Source: Bog-473 sp963711065 (GTDB lineage: Bacteria > Actinomycetota > Acidimicrobiia > Acidimicrobiales > RAAP-2). Taken from it: a stretch of 64,000 bases of DNA. Of this stretch, positions 24,078 to 30,828 are shown in pieces (the first letter of the stretch is position 1; each line of letters starts with the position of its first letter). The position numbers were made by a program, and so were the translations under genes. Under the pieces are notes generated by a model. That model made no database searches, was not told the DNA's origin, and saw nothing but the letters and a program-made list of their open reading frames with translations. The DNA lies in assembly GCA_963711065.1 (NCBI GenBank), contig CAVQCO010000007.1, positions 248,001 through 312,000 on the forward strand, written 5' to 3'.

Positions 24078-24872
24078 TCAGCTCTGTGCCGTCCCGTACC
24101 AACGACGACGACCGTCGCGGCCCCGGTCCGATGGGCCCGCTTGGACCGTGCCGACCCGGTGCGGGGCCGCAGGCGGGTCCTGTCGGGGCGCGGCCACCGA
24201 TGGGGGCGCCGGCCGCGTGACGACGACCTCGATCGTGCCGATGGACACCTGGGGCGCCCCGCCCCGCAGTCGCCCCCGTCGACCGCCGTCGTCGAACGCG
24301 CCGTGGACGTCATCGCGCTGCGGGAGTGGACCAGGCCGGGACCGGGGTGGCCGGTCGAGCGCGGCCGGGTCCGGTCGCAGCTCGGGGGCCGGGTCGGGAG
24401 GGATGTCGACGACACCCTCGACGGAGGTGGGGCCGGCCACCGGCGGCTTCGGGGGTTCGGCCATGCTGAGCGCGGCCGGGCCCGACGCGGTGCCGGCGGC
24501 GGACGAGGGTCGATCGTGACGGTCGGCGAGGTCCACCGGGGCCGCCCATCGCCCGTCCTCCCAAGTGGCAGGGAGCGGGTCCGGTCTGGCGCGCCGGGCT
24601 CGCCCGGGCCGGTCGGCGGCCGAGTCGGCCATGGCGACCTCGGGTGGCCGCGACGACGACGGCCGAAGCTCGACATCACCGCCACCCGGCGCCGGCGGTA
24701 CGTCGTGCGGTGGGTTCGACGGAGGGGCGTCCGCCCGCGCCAGCCCCGTGACGTCGACGAAGGACGGCTCGGCAGGCCGGCTCAGGGGGAAGACCCGACG
24801 GGGCGGCCGCAGGCTCGGGCCACGACGGGAAGGCTCCGCCAAGCCGGCGAGGTAGGGGACCCGGGCCATCAC
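24078..24872 (-). CDS. proline-rich eCIS-locus protein of unknown function
   Basis: This 263-264-aa protein is mostly Pro/Arg/Asp-rich and probably disordered. It ends in a conserved-looking strand (APQVSIGTIEVVVTRPAPP), recalling the VxIGxIEVR-type tail motif of proteins encoded at this spot in other contractile-tail clusters. The competing frame at 24062-24685 is rejected on composition. The start is GTG 24872 or ATG 24869 within a GTGATG overlap with the preceding gene. The conserved C-terminal strand may dock onto the cap or baseplate. Confidence 0.65.
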   Translation of the reverse strand: MMARVPYLAGLAEPSRRGPSLRPPRRVFPLSRPAEPSFVDVTGLARADAPPSNPPHDVPPAPGGGDVELRPSSSRPPEVAMADSAADRPGRARRARPDPLPATWEDGRWAAPVDLADRHDRPSSAAGTASGPAALSMAEPPKPPVAGPTSVEGVVDIPPDPAPELRPDPAALDRPPRSRPGPLPQRDDVHGAFDDGGRRGRLRGGAPQVSIGTIEVVVTRPAPPSVAAPRQDPPAAPHRVGTVQAGPSDRGRDGRRRWYGTAQS

Positions 24873-25633
24873 GCCACCGACCGCTCCTCGGCGACCAGGG
24901 CGGCGTAGTGCTGGCGGCGGCGGCGGGGGAGCGCCAGGATGACGGACTCCGACCAGCCGTAGGCGGAGGCGAGGACATGGGTCTCGGGCACGACGTCGGC
25001 GAAGGCCAGGCGAAGCTCGGCGAGGACGTAGGACAGCGGCTCGAAGCGCAAGGTCAGGTCGCGTCGGCAGACCGGGCAGCTCCCGCCGATCAGGTCATCG
25101 AGACTGGGAGCGAGCGCGCTCAGGGCCCGATCGACGCGGCGGGCCTGCGCCGCGGTCAGTCCGGGCGGGTGCACGCAGCGCTCGGTGAGCGAGTCGGCCC
25201 CTCGGCCCGACGACGTCACGTCCAGGAGGTCGCCGACCGTCGGGACCCGGATGCGCACCGGTGCCCCGGCGAGCTCGAACCACTTCCCGTCCGGGGTGGG
25301 CGTGACGCCACGGGCCTTCCGCGGACGGTGGTGCGCCAGGTAGTCGCCGATGCCGAAGCTGACGTCGATGCGCTCGCCGCACGGGACCGGACAGACGCTG
25401 TCGGCGCAGACGGTGTCGCCGAGCCAGGCCTGTCGAAGGTTGAGCATGAGGGCCTGGAGGTCTCTGACCGGGAGGTCCTCCCAGTCCAAGGGTGCCTCGG
25501 CGTCGCCGTGGACGACGCTTTGGATCAGGGTGAGGGCTGCGGGGACCGGCGGGAGGACGGTCTCGACGACGAAGAGCTCATCTTCACCCGTCGGCTCGCG
25601 TACCGTCAGTTCGAGACGACTGACCGGCAACAA
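24869..25633 (-). CDS. Cys-rich baseplate-associated protein
   Basis: The 254-aa protein starts at TTG 25633, 3 nt after the tube stop and preceded by GAGGTGA. It has two Cys pairs spaced like a zinc site, CADSVCPVPC (~97-106) and GGSCPVCRRDL (~203-210), and a C-terminal helix (YVLAELRLAFADVVPETHVLA, then WSESVILALPRRRRQHYAALV). T4-type baseplate proteins of this kind occur between tube and cap genes in eCIS loci; the assignment rests on position and the zinc-like cysteines. Confidence 0.65.
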   Translation of the reverse strand: MLPVSRLELTVREPTGEDELFVVETVLPPVPAALTLIQSVVHGDAEAPLDWEDLPVRDLQALMLNLRQAWLGDTVCADSVCPVPCGERIDVSFGIGDYLAHHRPRKARGVTPTPDGKWFELAGAPVRIRVPTVGDLLDVTSSGRGADSLTERCVHPPGLTAAQARRVDRALSALAPSLDDLIGGSCPVCRRDLTLRFEPLSYVLAELRLAFADVVPETHVLASAYGWSESVILALPRRRRQHYAALVAEERSVA

Positions 25634-25636
25634 GGT

Positions 25637-26146
25637 TCACCTCTCCACGGGCTCGGGGAGTGTGAGGTCCCGCTCCCAACCCTCGTTCTCCAGCTTGATG
25701 TGCTCGATGGCGATGGCGTTGCTGCCGGCATCGAGGTCGGGCAAAGCTTGGTACTCGGAGACCCAGCATCGGTGGACGAGGTAGCGGATGACCGCTTGGG
25801 CCTCTTCGTTCAGGAGGACGATGGCCACCTCCTGCCGCAGATTGGCGAGCGAGGTGCTGGGGGCCCCCGCGTCGAGCACTTGCGCGTAGTTGGCCCAGGT
25901 TGCGAAGTCGGGATCCTGGGTGACGCCGCGTTCGAGAGTGATCGGGTCGTACTTGGTCCGCCCGAGGCCCTTCAAGACTATTGCGTTGCCGCCCTCCTTG
26001 TACTCGATCACGTCGGACGAGCGTTTGATGGCGCTCACCTTGCTCACGGCGGCCACCGGAGTGGTCTTCCGGGCGAAGTAGACGAGGAACCGATAGGACT
26101 TGTACGGGTCGTACCGGTTGAGATTGGCGGGGAAGATCGTGCCCAT
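25637..26146 (-). CDS. inner tube protein (gp19-like)
   Basis: The 169-aa protein shows the usual length and the blocks PYKSYRFLVYFARK, VSKVSAIKRSSDVIEYKEGG, KYDPITLERGVTQDPDFATWA and a C-terminal EHIKLENEGWERD. It is homologous to Hcp/gp19 tube proteins that stack into the inner tube inside the sheath. ATG start behind AAGGGG, 10 bp downstream of the sheath gene. There is one tube gene only, against several in Afp/PVC loci. Confidence 0.93.
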   Translation of the reverse strand: MGTIFPANLNRYDPYKSYRFLVYFARKTTPVAAVSKVSAIKRSSDVIEYKEGGNAIVLKGLGRTKYDPITLERGVTQDPDFATWANYAQVLDAGAPSTSLANLRQEVAIVLLNEEAQAVIRYLVHRCWVSEYQALPDLDAGSNAIAIEHIKLENEGWERDLTLPEPVER

Positions 26147-26156
26147 GGTGTCCCCT

Positions 26157-27746
26157 TTAGCTCTGTGCTTGGCCGGCGAGTTGCGAGATCTGGATGATGA
26201 CGAACTCAGCCGGCTCGAGCGGTGCGAAGCCGACGAGGATGTTCACTCGACCGAGCGCGATGTCGTTCTGCGTCGTGGTCGTCGAGTCGCACTGGACGAC
26301 AAAAGCGGTGCTCGGGGTGTCGCCGGCGAACGCCCCCTGACGGAACAGGCTCAACATGAAGGCCGTGACCTCCTGGGTCAGGGCCTGCCAGAGCGGCGTG
26401 GCGTTGGGCTCGAACACCGCCCACTTGAGGCTGGCGTACAGGCTCTGCTCGATGAAGAGGGCCATCCGGCGCACGGCCAGGTACTTCCACTGTGGCTGCG
26501 CAGCGTTGTCGGCGCCGGCTGTCGTGCGGGCGCCGAAGATGACGGTGCCGATACCGGGGAACTGGCGGAGGCAGTTGATGGCCTGGGGATTGAGGACACC
26601 TTGCATGGCGTCGTTCATGACCCCGTTCGGTTCGACCCCGGTGGTGCCGAGGAGTGTGGTCTCGATGCCGGCGGGAGACTTCCACACGCCCCGGTTGGCA
26701 TCCTCCCGGGCGTACATCCCGGCCACGAACCCACTCGGAGGCGCCGTCGACGCGGCCCCCGTCACCGGGTCCGTCGTGACGAGCCATGGGTAGTAGATCG
26801 CCGCGTTGATGCTGCTCGGGACGGGCGGCACCAACGCGGTCGATGTGGCGATGTCCTGGACGACGGAGTTGGCGTCCCAACCCGACGAGGCGGAGGACGG
26901 CGTGTCCATGATGTAGAACGCCCGCTTCTCCTCGCAGAAGGCGATGGCGTCTGCGGTGACGCTGGGGTCAGTGATGCCCGGCGTCACGAGGAGGTTGAAG
27001 ATCGGGACCTTGTCCAAGGACCCGCCGGCCGTGAAGACGGCGGCGACGTCGGGCAGGCTCATGTTCGTGTAGGTCGCGCTCGGCGTCGTGGGCGCCGTCG
27101 TGTACTGGAACGCCGTAGCGGCCGGCGGGGGGCCGGGGTAGTCCATCGAGGGATTGGACAGCGCCGCCGTGGCCAGCGACGAGGCTTGGAGCTTCGTCAC
27201 AAGAGTCCCGATCTGCACCTTGCGGTACATCTCGACCTGTGTCCCATACGTGAGGAGGACGTCCGCCGTGTCGTCCGGGTTCGTCGTCTGCGTCACGTTC
27301 AGCAGCTGCACCGACATGGGGATCCCCACTCCCGTCTGCACCCCCACGGGCTGCAGCGCGGTGAACGTGATGGTGTCGCCACCGTTGTTGATCACAGCGG
27401 TCGCCTGTCGCACTCCTCCTTCGTTGGTGGCCGGCGTGGTGCTGTCGTCCCAGTAGGCGGTGGGTTGGACGCCCACCACGTAGCAGTCCGCCCCGCCGTT
27501 CTGGAAGAACTGGAAGACGGCGTTGCCCACGTAGTCTGGGAGCCAGGGACTCGAGAAGAAGCCGCCGAAATTGGTCATGTAGTCGGCGAAGCTCAAGAGC
27601 TCCACCGCGACACCGAAGTTCTTGGTCAGGAACGGATGGGTATAGCCGACGAAGACCGTGACCGATGTCGGTGCCGGGGTGACGGCGTGGGCAAGGCTGG
27701 GGAGTTCCTGGACATAGACTCCCGGATACGACGTCGTGATCGACAT
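26157..27746 (-). CDS. contractile sheath protein
   Basis: The 529-aa protein begins SYPGVYVQELPS, the diagnostic opening of tail sheath proteins, followed by TSVTVFVGYT, FADYMTNFGG and the conserved NGGADCYVVGV. The C-terminal domain has NCLRQFPGIGTVIFGARTT, YLAVRRMALFIEQSLYASLKWAVFEPN and LVGFAPLEPAEFVIIQISQL, the part that interlocks sheath subunits. It is first of the long operon, with GAGGGGAG before its ATG and a heptamer array before that. A single sheath gene indicates one homopolymeric sheath. Confidence 0.96.
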   Translation of the reverse strand: MSITTSYPGVYVQELPSLAHAVTPAPTSVTVFVGYTHPFLTKNFGVAVELLSFADYMTNFGGFFSSPWLPDYVGNAVFQFFQNGGADCYVVGVQPTAYWDDSTTPATNEGGVRQATAVINNGGDTITFTALQPVGVQTGVGIPMSVQLLNVTQTTNPDDTADVLLTYGTQVEMYRKVQIGTLVTKLQASSLATAALSNPSMDYPGPPPAATAFQYTTAPTTPSATYTNMSLPDVAAVFTAGGSLDKVPIFNLLVTPGITDPSVTADAIAFCEEKRAFYIMDTPSSASSGWDANSVVQDIATSTALVPPVPSSINAAIYYPWLVTTDPVTGAASTAPPSGFVAGMYAREDANRGVWKSPAGIETTLLGTTGVEPNGVMNDAMQGVLNPQAINCLRQFPGIGTVIFGARTTAGADNAAQPQWKYLAVRRMALFIEQSLYASLKWAVFEPNATPLWQALTQEVTAFMLSLFRQGAFAGDTPSTAFVVQCDSTTTTQNDIALGRVNILVGFAPLEPAEFVIIQISQLAGQAQS

Positions 27747-27804
27747 GGCGCTCCCCTCGTACGTCGCGTTGCAAGTGCCGGGCGGTGGCTCGGGGTAGCT
27801 GTCA

Positions 27805-27881
27805 CCGTACGAACTGCTCCGTCAGCCCAACGTCATGGGTCGGTGACGACGCCGTCACCGCAGCATCACCGATGCATCACC
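27805..27881 (-). promoter_or_regulatory. SARP-type operator array and candidate promoter of the eCIS structural operon
   Basis: On the plus strand, heptamers CGTCAGC, CGTCATG, GGTGACG, CGTCACC, CATCACC and CATCACC start at 27820, 27831, 27842, 27853, 27864 and 27875, all exactly 11 bp apart. Five fit C(G/A)TCA; the third fits in the opposite orientation. A TACGGT -10-like box (27805-27810 on the minus strand) begins about 10 nt beyond the last heptamer in the sheath direction, close to the ~8-nt spacing known for SARP promoters. A SARP gene lies 280 bp away. Binding is inferred. Confidence 0.6.
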
Positions 27882-28089
27882 CGGCTGGACCAACGACCGC
27901 CGTGATCCACCGGCGGACGATCCGGATGAGCTCGTCCTCGCTCATCACCGCCTCGGGTTCGAGCGCCGGTGCGTCCGGTTCGGCGACCGACTGCACCCGG
28001 GCATACCATCCGGCTCCGTCGGCGGCATCGACGAAGATCCGGACCAGCAGCGCAGCTGAACGCGGAGACCGCATACCCACTCGCGACAA
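27877..28089 (-). CDS. small hypothetical protein between SARP and sheath genes
   Basis: This ORF of 65-70 aa (TTG 28089, GTG 28080 or ATG 28074) has normal composition: a strand-rich start (ALLVRIFVDAADGAGWYARVQSV), a linker, and a helix (MSEDELIRIVRRWITAVV). The strand-then-VRxW-helix layout is like other short actinobacterial proteins found near phage-tail genes, but no family is named. The stop codon falls inside the heptamer array before the sheath gene. It may be a genuine small gene or a chance ORF. Confidence 0.4.
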   Translation of the reverse strand: MSRVGMRSPRSAALLVRIFVDAADGAGWYARVQSVAEPDAPALEPEAVMSEDELIRIVRRWITAVVGPAG

Positions 28090-28103
28090 GTCTCTCCGCC
28101 GAG

Positions 28104-28121
28104 CGTCACGGCGGCATCACC
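28104..28121 (+). promoter_or_regulatory. pair of 11-bp-spaced heptamers upstream of the small ORF
   Basis: CGTCACG (28104) and CATCACC (28115) repeat the sheath-array heptamer at the same 11-bp step, between the SARP gene and the small ORF. With two units it is a weaker site. It could serve an upstream promoter for the small ORF and sheath operon. Confidence 0.35.
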
Positions 28122-28160
28122 GGATTTCGTCGTCGCGGTAGGAGGGCCGTCGACCCGGGC

Positions 28161-28946
28161 TCAGCTCGTGATCATGCCGTCCAGCAGGGCACGAAACATC
28201 GGGGAGGGGGCCACACCGATCTCGAGGGCGGCCAGACGCTCATAGTGCTGGTAGCGGCGGATGGCCTCGCCGAGGTTGCCCTCGGCCAGGTGCGCACGAC
28301 ACAGCGCCCGGTGGGTGCTCTCGCGTAACGGCTCCCGGTCCACCGCGGCCAAACCCGCGAGGACGGCCGGGCCGTACCTTCCCGCCTCGGTGAGGTGGTC
28401 GCACAGCGCCTCCAGTGCGTGGAGGCTCAGCTGGCGGTGACGCTCGCGTTCGACGAGGATCCAGTCGTCGTACCACCCGGGCAGGATCTCGCTGGTCAAG
28501 TGGGGTTCGAGCAGGTCCATCGACTCGTGGCTGTAGCAGCCGGCGATGAGGGCGCGCGCCAAGGCGGAGGCGCGACGGGCGTCGACCTCGACGTTCGGCG
28601 TGAGCTCGAGGCTGTTCCCCCGCTGACCGATGATGCCGAGACCCATGGCCCGGAGCTTCCAGAGCGCCGAGCGGAGGCTTCCATGAGCATGGGCCTCGGT
28701 GGAGTCCCCCCAAAGCATCCCGGCGACGTAGTCGCGGCCGACGGCGGTCTCGTGGAGCGCGAGGAACGCCACGAGTCGTTGCGGCGATGGCGAGAGGGCC
28801 ACTGGTTCTTCGGCAACCTGCAGGCCGAATCCGCCGAGCAAGTTCAACCGTGCGATTGACAACGGAGTGACAACTGCCGGCGTCTGGGCGACCGCTCGGG
28901 GACGGGGCCTCTCGCGAGTGGCAACGGTGTCGGCGCGGACGGTCAC
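28161..28946 (-). CDS. SARP-family transcriptional regulator (winged helix + BTAD)
   Basis: The 261-aa protein has an OmpR-like N-terminal DNA-binding domain (NLLGGFGLQVAEEPVALSPSPQRLVAFLALHETAVGRDYVAGMLWG, then LRSALWKLR) and a C-terminal bacterial transcriptional activation domain (ILPGWYDDWILVERERHRQLSLHALEALCDHL, tandem helices to the end). It lacks the NB-ARC/TPR extension of large AfsR-type proteins, so it is a short SARP like pathway activators. It lies between the tip gene and the structural operon and is the obvious candidate for binding the 11-bp arrays in this locus. The regions before its start show only one imperfect pair of heptamers (10-bp step), so autoregulation is uncertain. 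Confidence 0.88.
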   Translation of the reverse strand: MTVRADTVATRERPRPRAVAQTPAVVTPLSIARLNLLGGFGLQVAEEPVALSPSPQRLVAFLALHETAVGRDYVAGMLWGDSTEAHAHGSLRSALWKLRAMGLGIIGQRGNSLELTPNVEVDARRASALARALIAGCYSHESMDLLEPHLTSEILPGWYDDWILVERERHRQLSLHALEALCDHLTEAGRYGPAVLAGLAAVDREPLRESTHRALCRAHLAEGNLGEAIRRYQHYERLAALEIGVAPSPMFRALLDGMITS

Positions 28947-29053
28947 CGTGCATCACGTCGCGGTTTTGTCATCCAGACGGAATTCACCGTCGCCCCCATG
29001 ATTGGACCGTACAGAAGAGCACGGTGAAATACAAGGGGGCGCGTCGTTCGCGT

Positions 29054-29431
29054 TTACTGAACGGTGGTCTGGGTCTGCCCTGGTGAGCTCACCGACACGG
29101 TGCCGCCCCACGCGCAGGTGCATTGCGAGGAGTCGTCGAGAGCCGCGACGCCGTCGATCGTGGCCCGGGTCGAGCCCGGCGTCCAGGGCGAGAGCAATGG
29201 TGTGCACGGCTGGGGTGTGAGGGTGCCGCTGGCGGCAGCGGTCGCCGTGGCCACCGCCGGGTTGGCGAGCGACGTGCACATGGCGAAGGGTGGGACGTTC
29301 GCGGTGCCGACATCACTCGTCACGCCAACATCGGTCGGGGCACCGACCTCGGTTCCCGAGGCGGCAAACGTCGACGGGGTGGTGCCGAACGAGCACTGCA
29401 GCGCCGCTCCGGTACAGACGAGCTTGGCCAT
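29054..29431 (-). CDS. DUF4280 PAAR-like spike-tip protein
   Basis: The 125-aa protein starts at ATG 29431 directly behind GGGGAGGAGG. Family blocks are CTGAALQCSFGTTPSTF, VPPFAMCTSLANPAVATATAA, LTPQPCTPLLSPWTPGS and LDDSSQCTCAWGGTVSV. Four Cys-containing turns likely fold as a PAAR-like cone that sharpens the gpV spike and may carry effectors. It is separated from the rest of the structural genes by the SARP gene and has its own heptamer array 100 bp upstream. Confidence 0.9.
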   Translation of the reverse strand: MAKLVCTGAALQCSFGTTPSTFAASGTEVGAPTDVGVTSDVGTANVPPFAMCTSLANPAVATATAAASGTLTPQPCTPLLSPWTPGSTRATIDGVAALDDSSQCTCAWGGTVSVSSPGQTQTTVQ

Positions 29432-29532
29432 CCTCCTCCCCGGTCGAGGTCGACCATGGTAGGCCAAGATGCGCCGGCCGGCTCCGAGTGTCCGGACGGC
29501 ACTCCACCCGCCGCCGGCCCCACCTCGATGTC

Positions 29533-29561
29533 GTTGACGCGAGGGTGACGCCGTCTTGACG
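29533..29561 (-). promoter_or_regulatory. SARP-type operator array upstream of the DUF4280 gene
   Basis: On the minus strand CGTCAAG, CGTCACC and CGTCAAC occupy 29561-29555, 29550-29544 and 29539-29533, an exact 11-bp period. CGTCACC is identical to a unit of the sheath array. The array lies about 100 bp before the DUF4280 ATG and in the divergent region shared with the DapB-like gene. No clear -10 box at SARP spacing is visible; TACCAT at about 29455 is the best match further down. Confidence 0.5.
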
Positions 29562-29723
29562 CGGCCGGTGAGTGTGCAGGAAGACCGGCACATCTTGGAA
29601 CTGTTTGAGCTCCACACCAGGTCCAGAACCATCTCGACCCTCTCCGCCGATTGTCCTGAGCGATCGCCCACACTGTGTCGTTATGGTGTGCCATTCACCG
29701 GAGGCAGCGATGGAGGGGAAGCA

Positions 29724-30773
29724 GTGACGATCCGTGTCGTGCAGTGGACGACGGGCAACGTCGGAAAGCAGTCGGTCGAGGCGGTCATGAAGCGTCCGGA
29801 TCTCGAGCTGGTCGGTTGCTATGCCTGGTCGGAGGACAAGTCCGGCCAGGACGTCGGTGAACTGTGCGGCCTGCCGCGGATCGGGCTCACGGCGACGCAC
29901 GACGTCGACGCGCTCATGGCCCTCGAGCCAGATTGCGTCATCTACAACCCGATGTGGTTCAACGTCGACGAGATGGTCCGCATCCTCGAGTCTGGTGCCA
30001 ACATCGTGGCCTCTGCGGCCTTCATCAACGGCCTGTCGTATCCCGACGACGGACGGCAACGGATCCTCGATGCCTGCGCGAAGGGTGGCAGCTCGATGTT
30101 CGGCAGCGGCGTGAGCCCGGGCTACATCGAGCTCATCGCTGTGGCACTGGCAAACGCCTCGGATCGCATCGATCACGTGCTGATCAGCGAAGAGGCCGAT
30201 ACCACCGCGTACGATTCGCCCCCTACCGAGATTCCCGTCGGCTTCGGTCGGCCGCTCGACGACCCCGCCCTGCCCGGGATGACCGCGGCGGCGACAGTGG
30301 TCTTCAGCGAGGCGGTCGCCCTGGTGGGTGACGCCCTGGGGGTCGTCTTCGACGAGATCGTGTGCGAGGCCGAGTACGCCAGGACCACCAAGGATCTCGA
30401 CCTCGGGTCATGGACGCTGGCCAAGGACACCGTCGCCGGCGTGACGATCCACTGGCTCGGCAAGAGAGGCGGCAAGTGCATCGTGGAGATGCGCGTGCGC
30501 TGGCGGAAGGGCGACACCCTGGAGCCCGACTGGGACGTTGGCATGGGTTGGACGATCGAGATCCAGGGTCGTCCAACCATCACCACGAAGATCGACATCT
30601 TGCCGCCGCCGTACTTCGAGGCGACGACCATGGAGGAGTTCATGGTCCTCGGGCATATCCTGACGGCGCTCCCCGTCATCAACGCCATCCCGTCCGTCGT
30701 GGCCGCGCCCCCTGGGATCGTCACCTACGAGGACATTCCCGTCCCGCTCCCCAAGGGCTACGTCCCGATCTGA
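29724..30773 (+). CDS. dihydrodipicolinate reductase-like NAD(P)-dependent oxidoreductase
   Basis: The 349-aa protein starts at GTG 29724, preceded by GGAGGGG. The Rossmann motif VQWTTGNVGKQSVEAVMKRPDLELVGCY and the GSGVSPGY block place it in the DapB-like family common in actinobacteria, related in layout to 2,4-diaminopentanoate dehydrogenase. It is not a housekeeping DapB: the length is greater and the DapB substrate signature is not evident. The substrate is unknown. It is monocistronic and convergent with the sulfatase gene. Confidence 0.8.
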   Translation: MTIRVVQWTTGNVGKQSVEAVMKRPDLELVGCYAWSEDKSGQDVGELCGLPRIGLTATHDVDALMALEPDCVIYNPMWFNVDEMVRILESGANIVASAAFINGLSYPDDGRQRILDACAKGGSSMFGSGVSPGYIELIAVALANASDRIDHVLISEEADTTAYDSPPTEIPVGFGRPLDDPALPGMTAAATVVFSEAVALVGDALGVVFDEIVCEAEYARTTKDLDLGSWTLAKDTVAGVTIHWLGKRGGKCIVEMRVRWRKGDTLEPDWDVGMGWTIEIQGRPTITTKIDILPPPYFEATTMEEFMVLGHILTALPVINAIPSVVAAPPGIVTYEDIPVPLPKGYVPI

Positions 30774-30828
30774 CCGACGAGCAGCGCGTCGGCGGGCGAG
30801 AGCGCGCGCTCAGGCGACGTTACTCGGC

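Noticed and set aside
24062..24685. 207-codon minus-strand ORF as the gene before the DUF4255 protein
   Set aside because: Low-complexity Arg/Pro/Ser composition; the overlapping frame 24078-24872 ends in a recognisable C-terminal motif and couples to the preceding gene.
28941..28957. GGTCACC and CATCACG before the SARP start as a further operator
   Set aside because: The spacing is 10 bp, not 11, and there are only two imperfect units overlapping the start codon; not strong enough to claim autoregulation.
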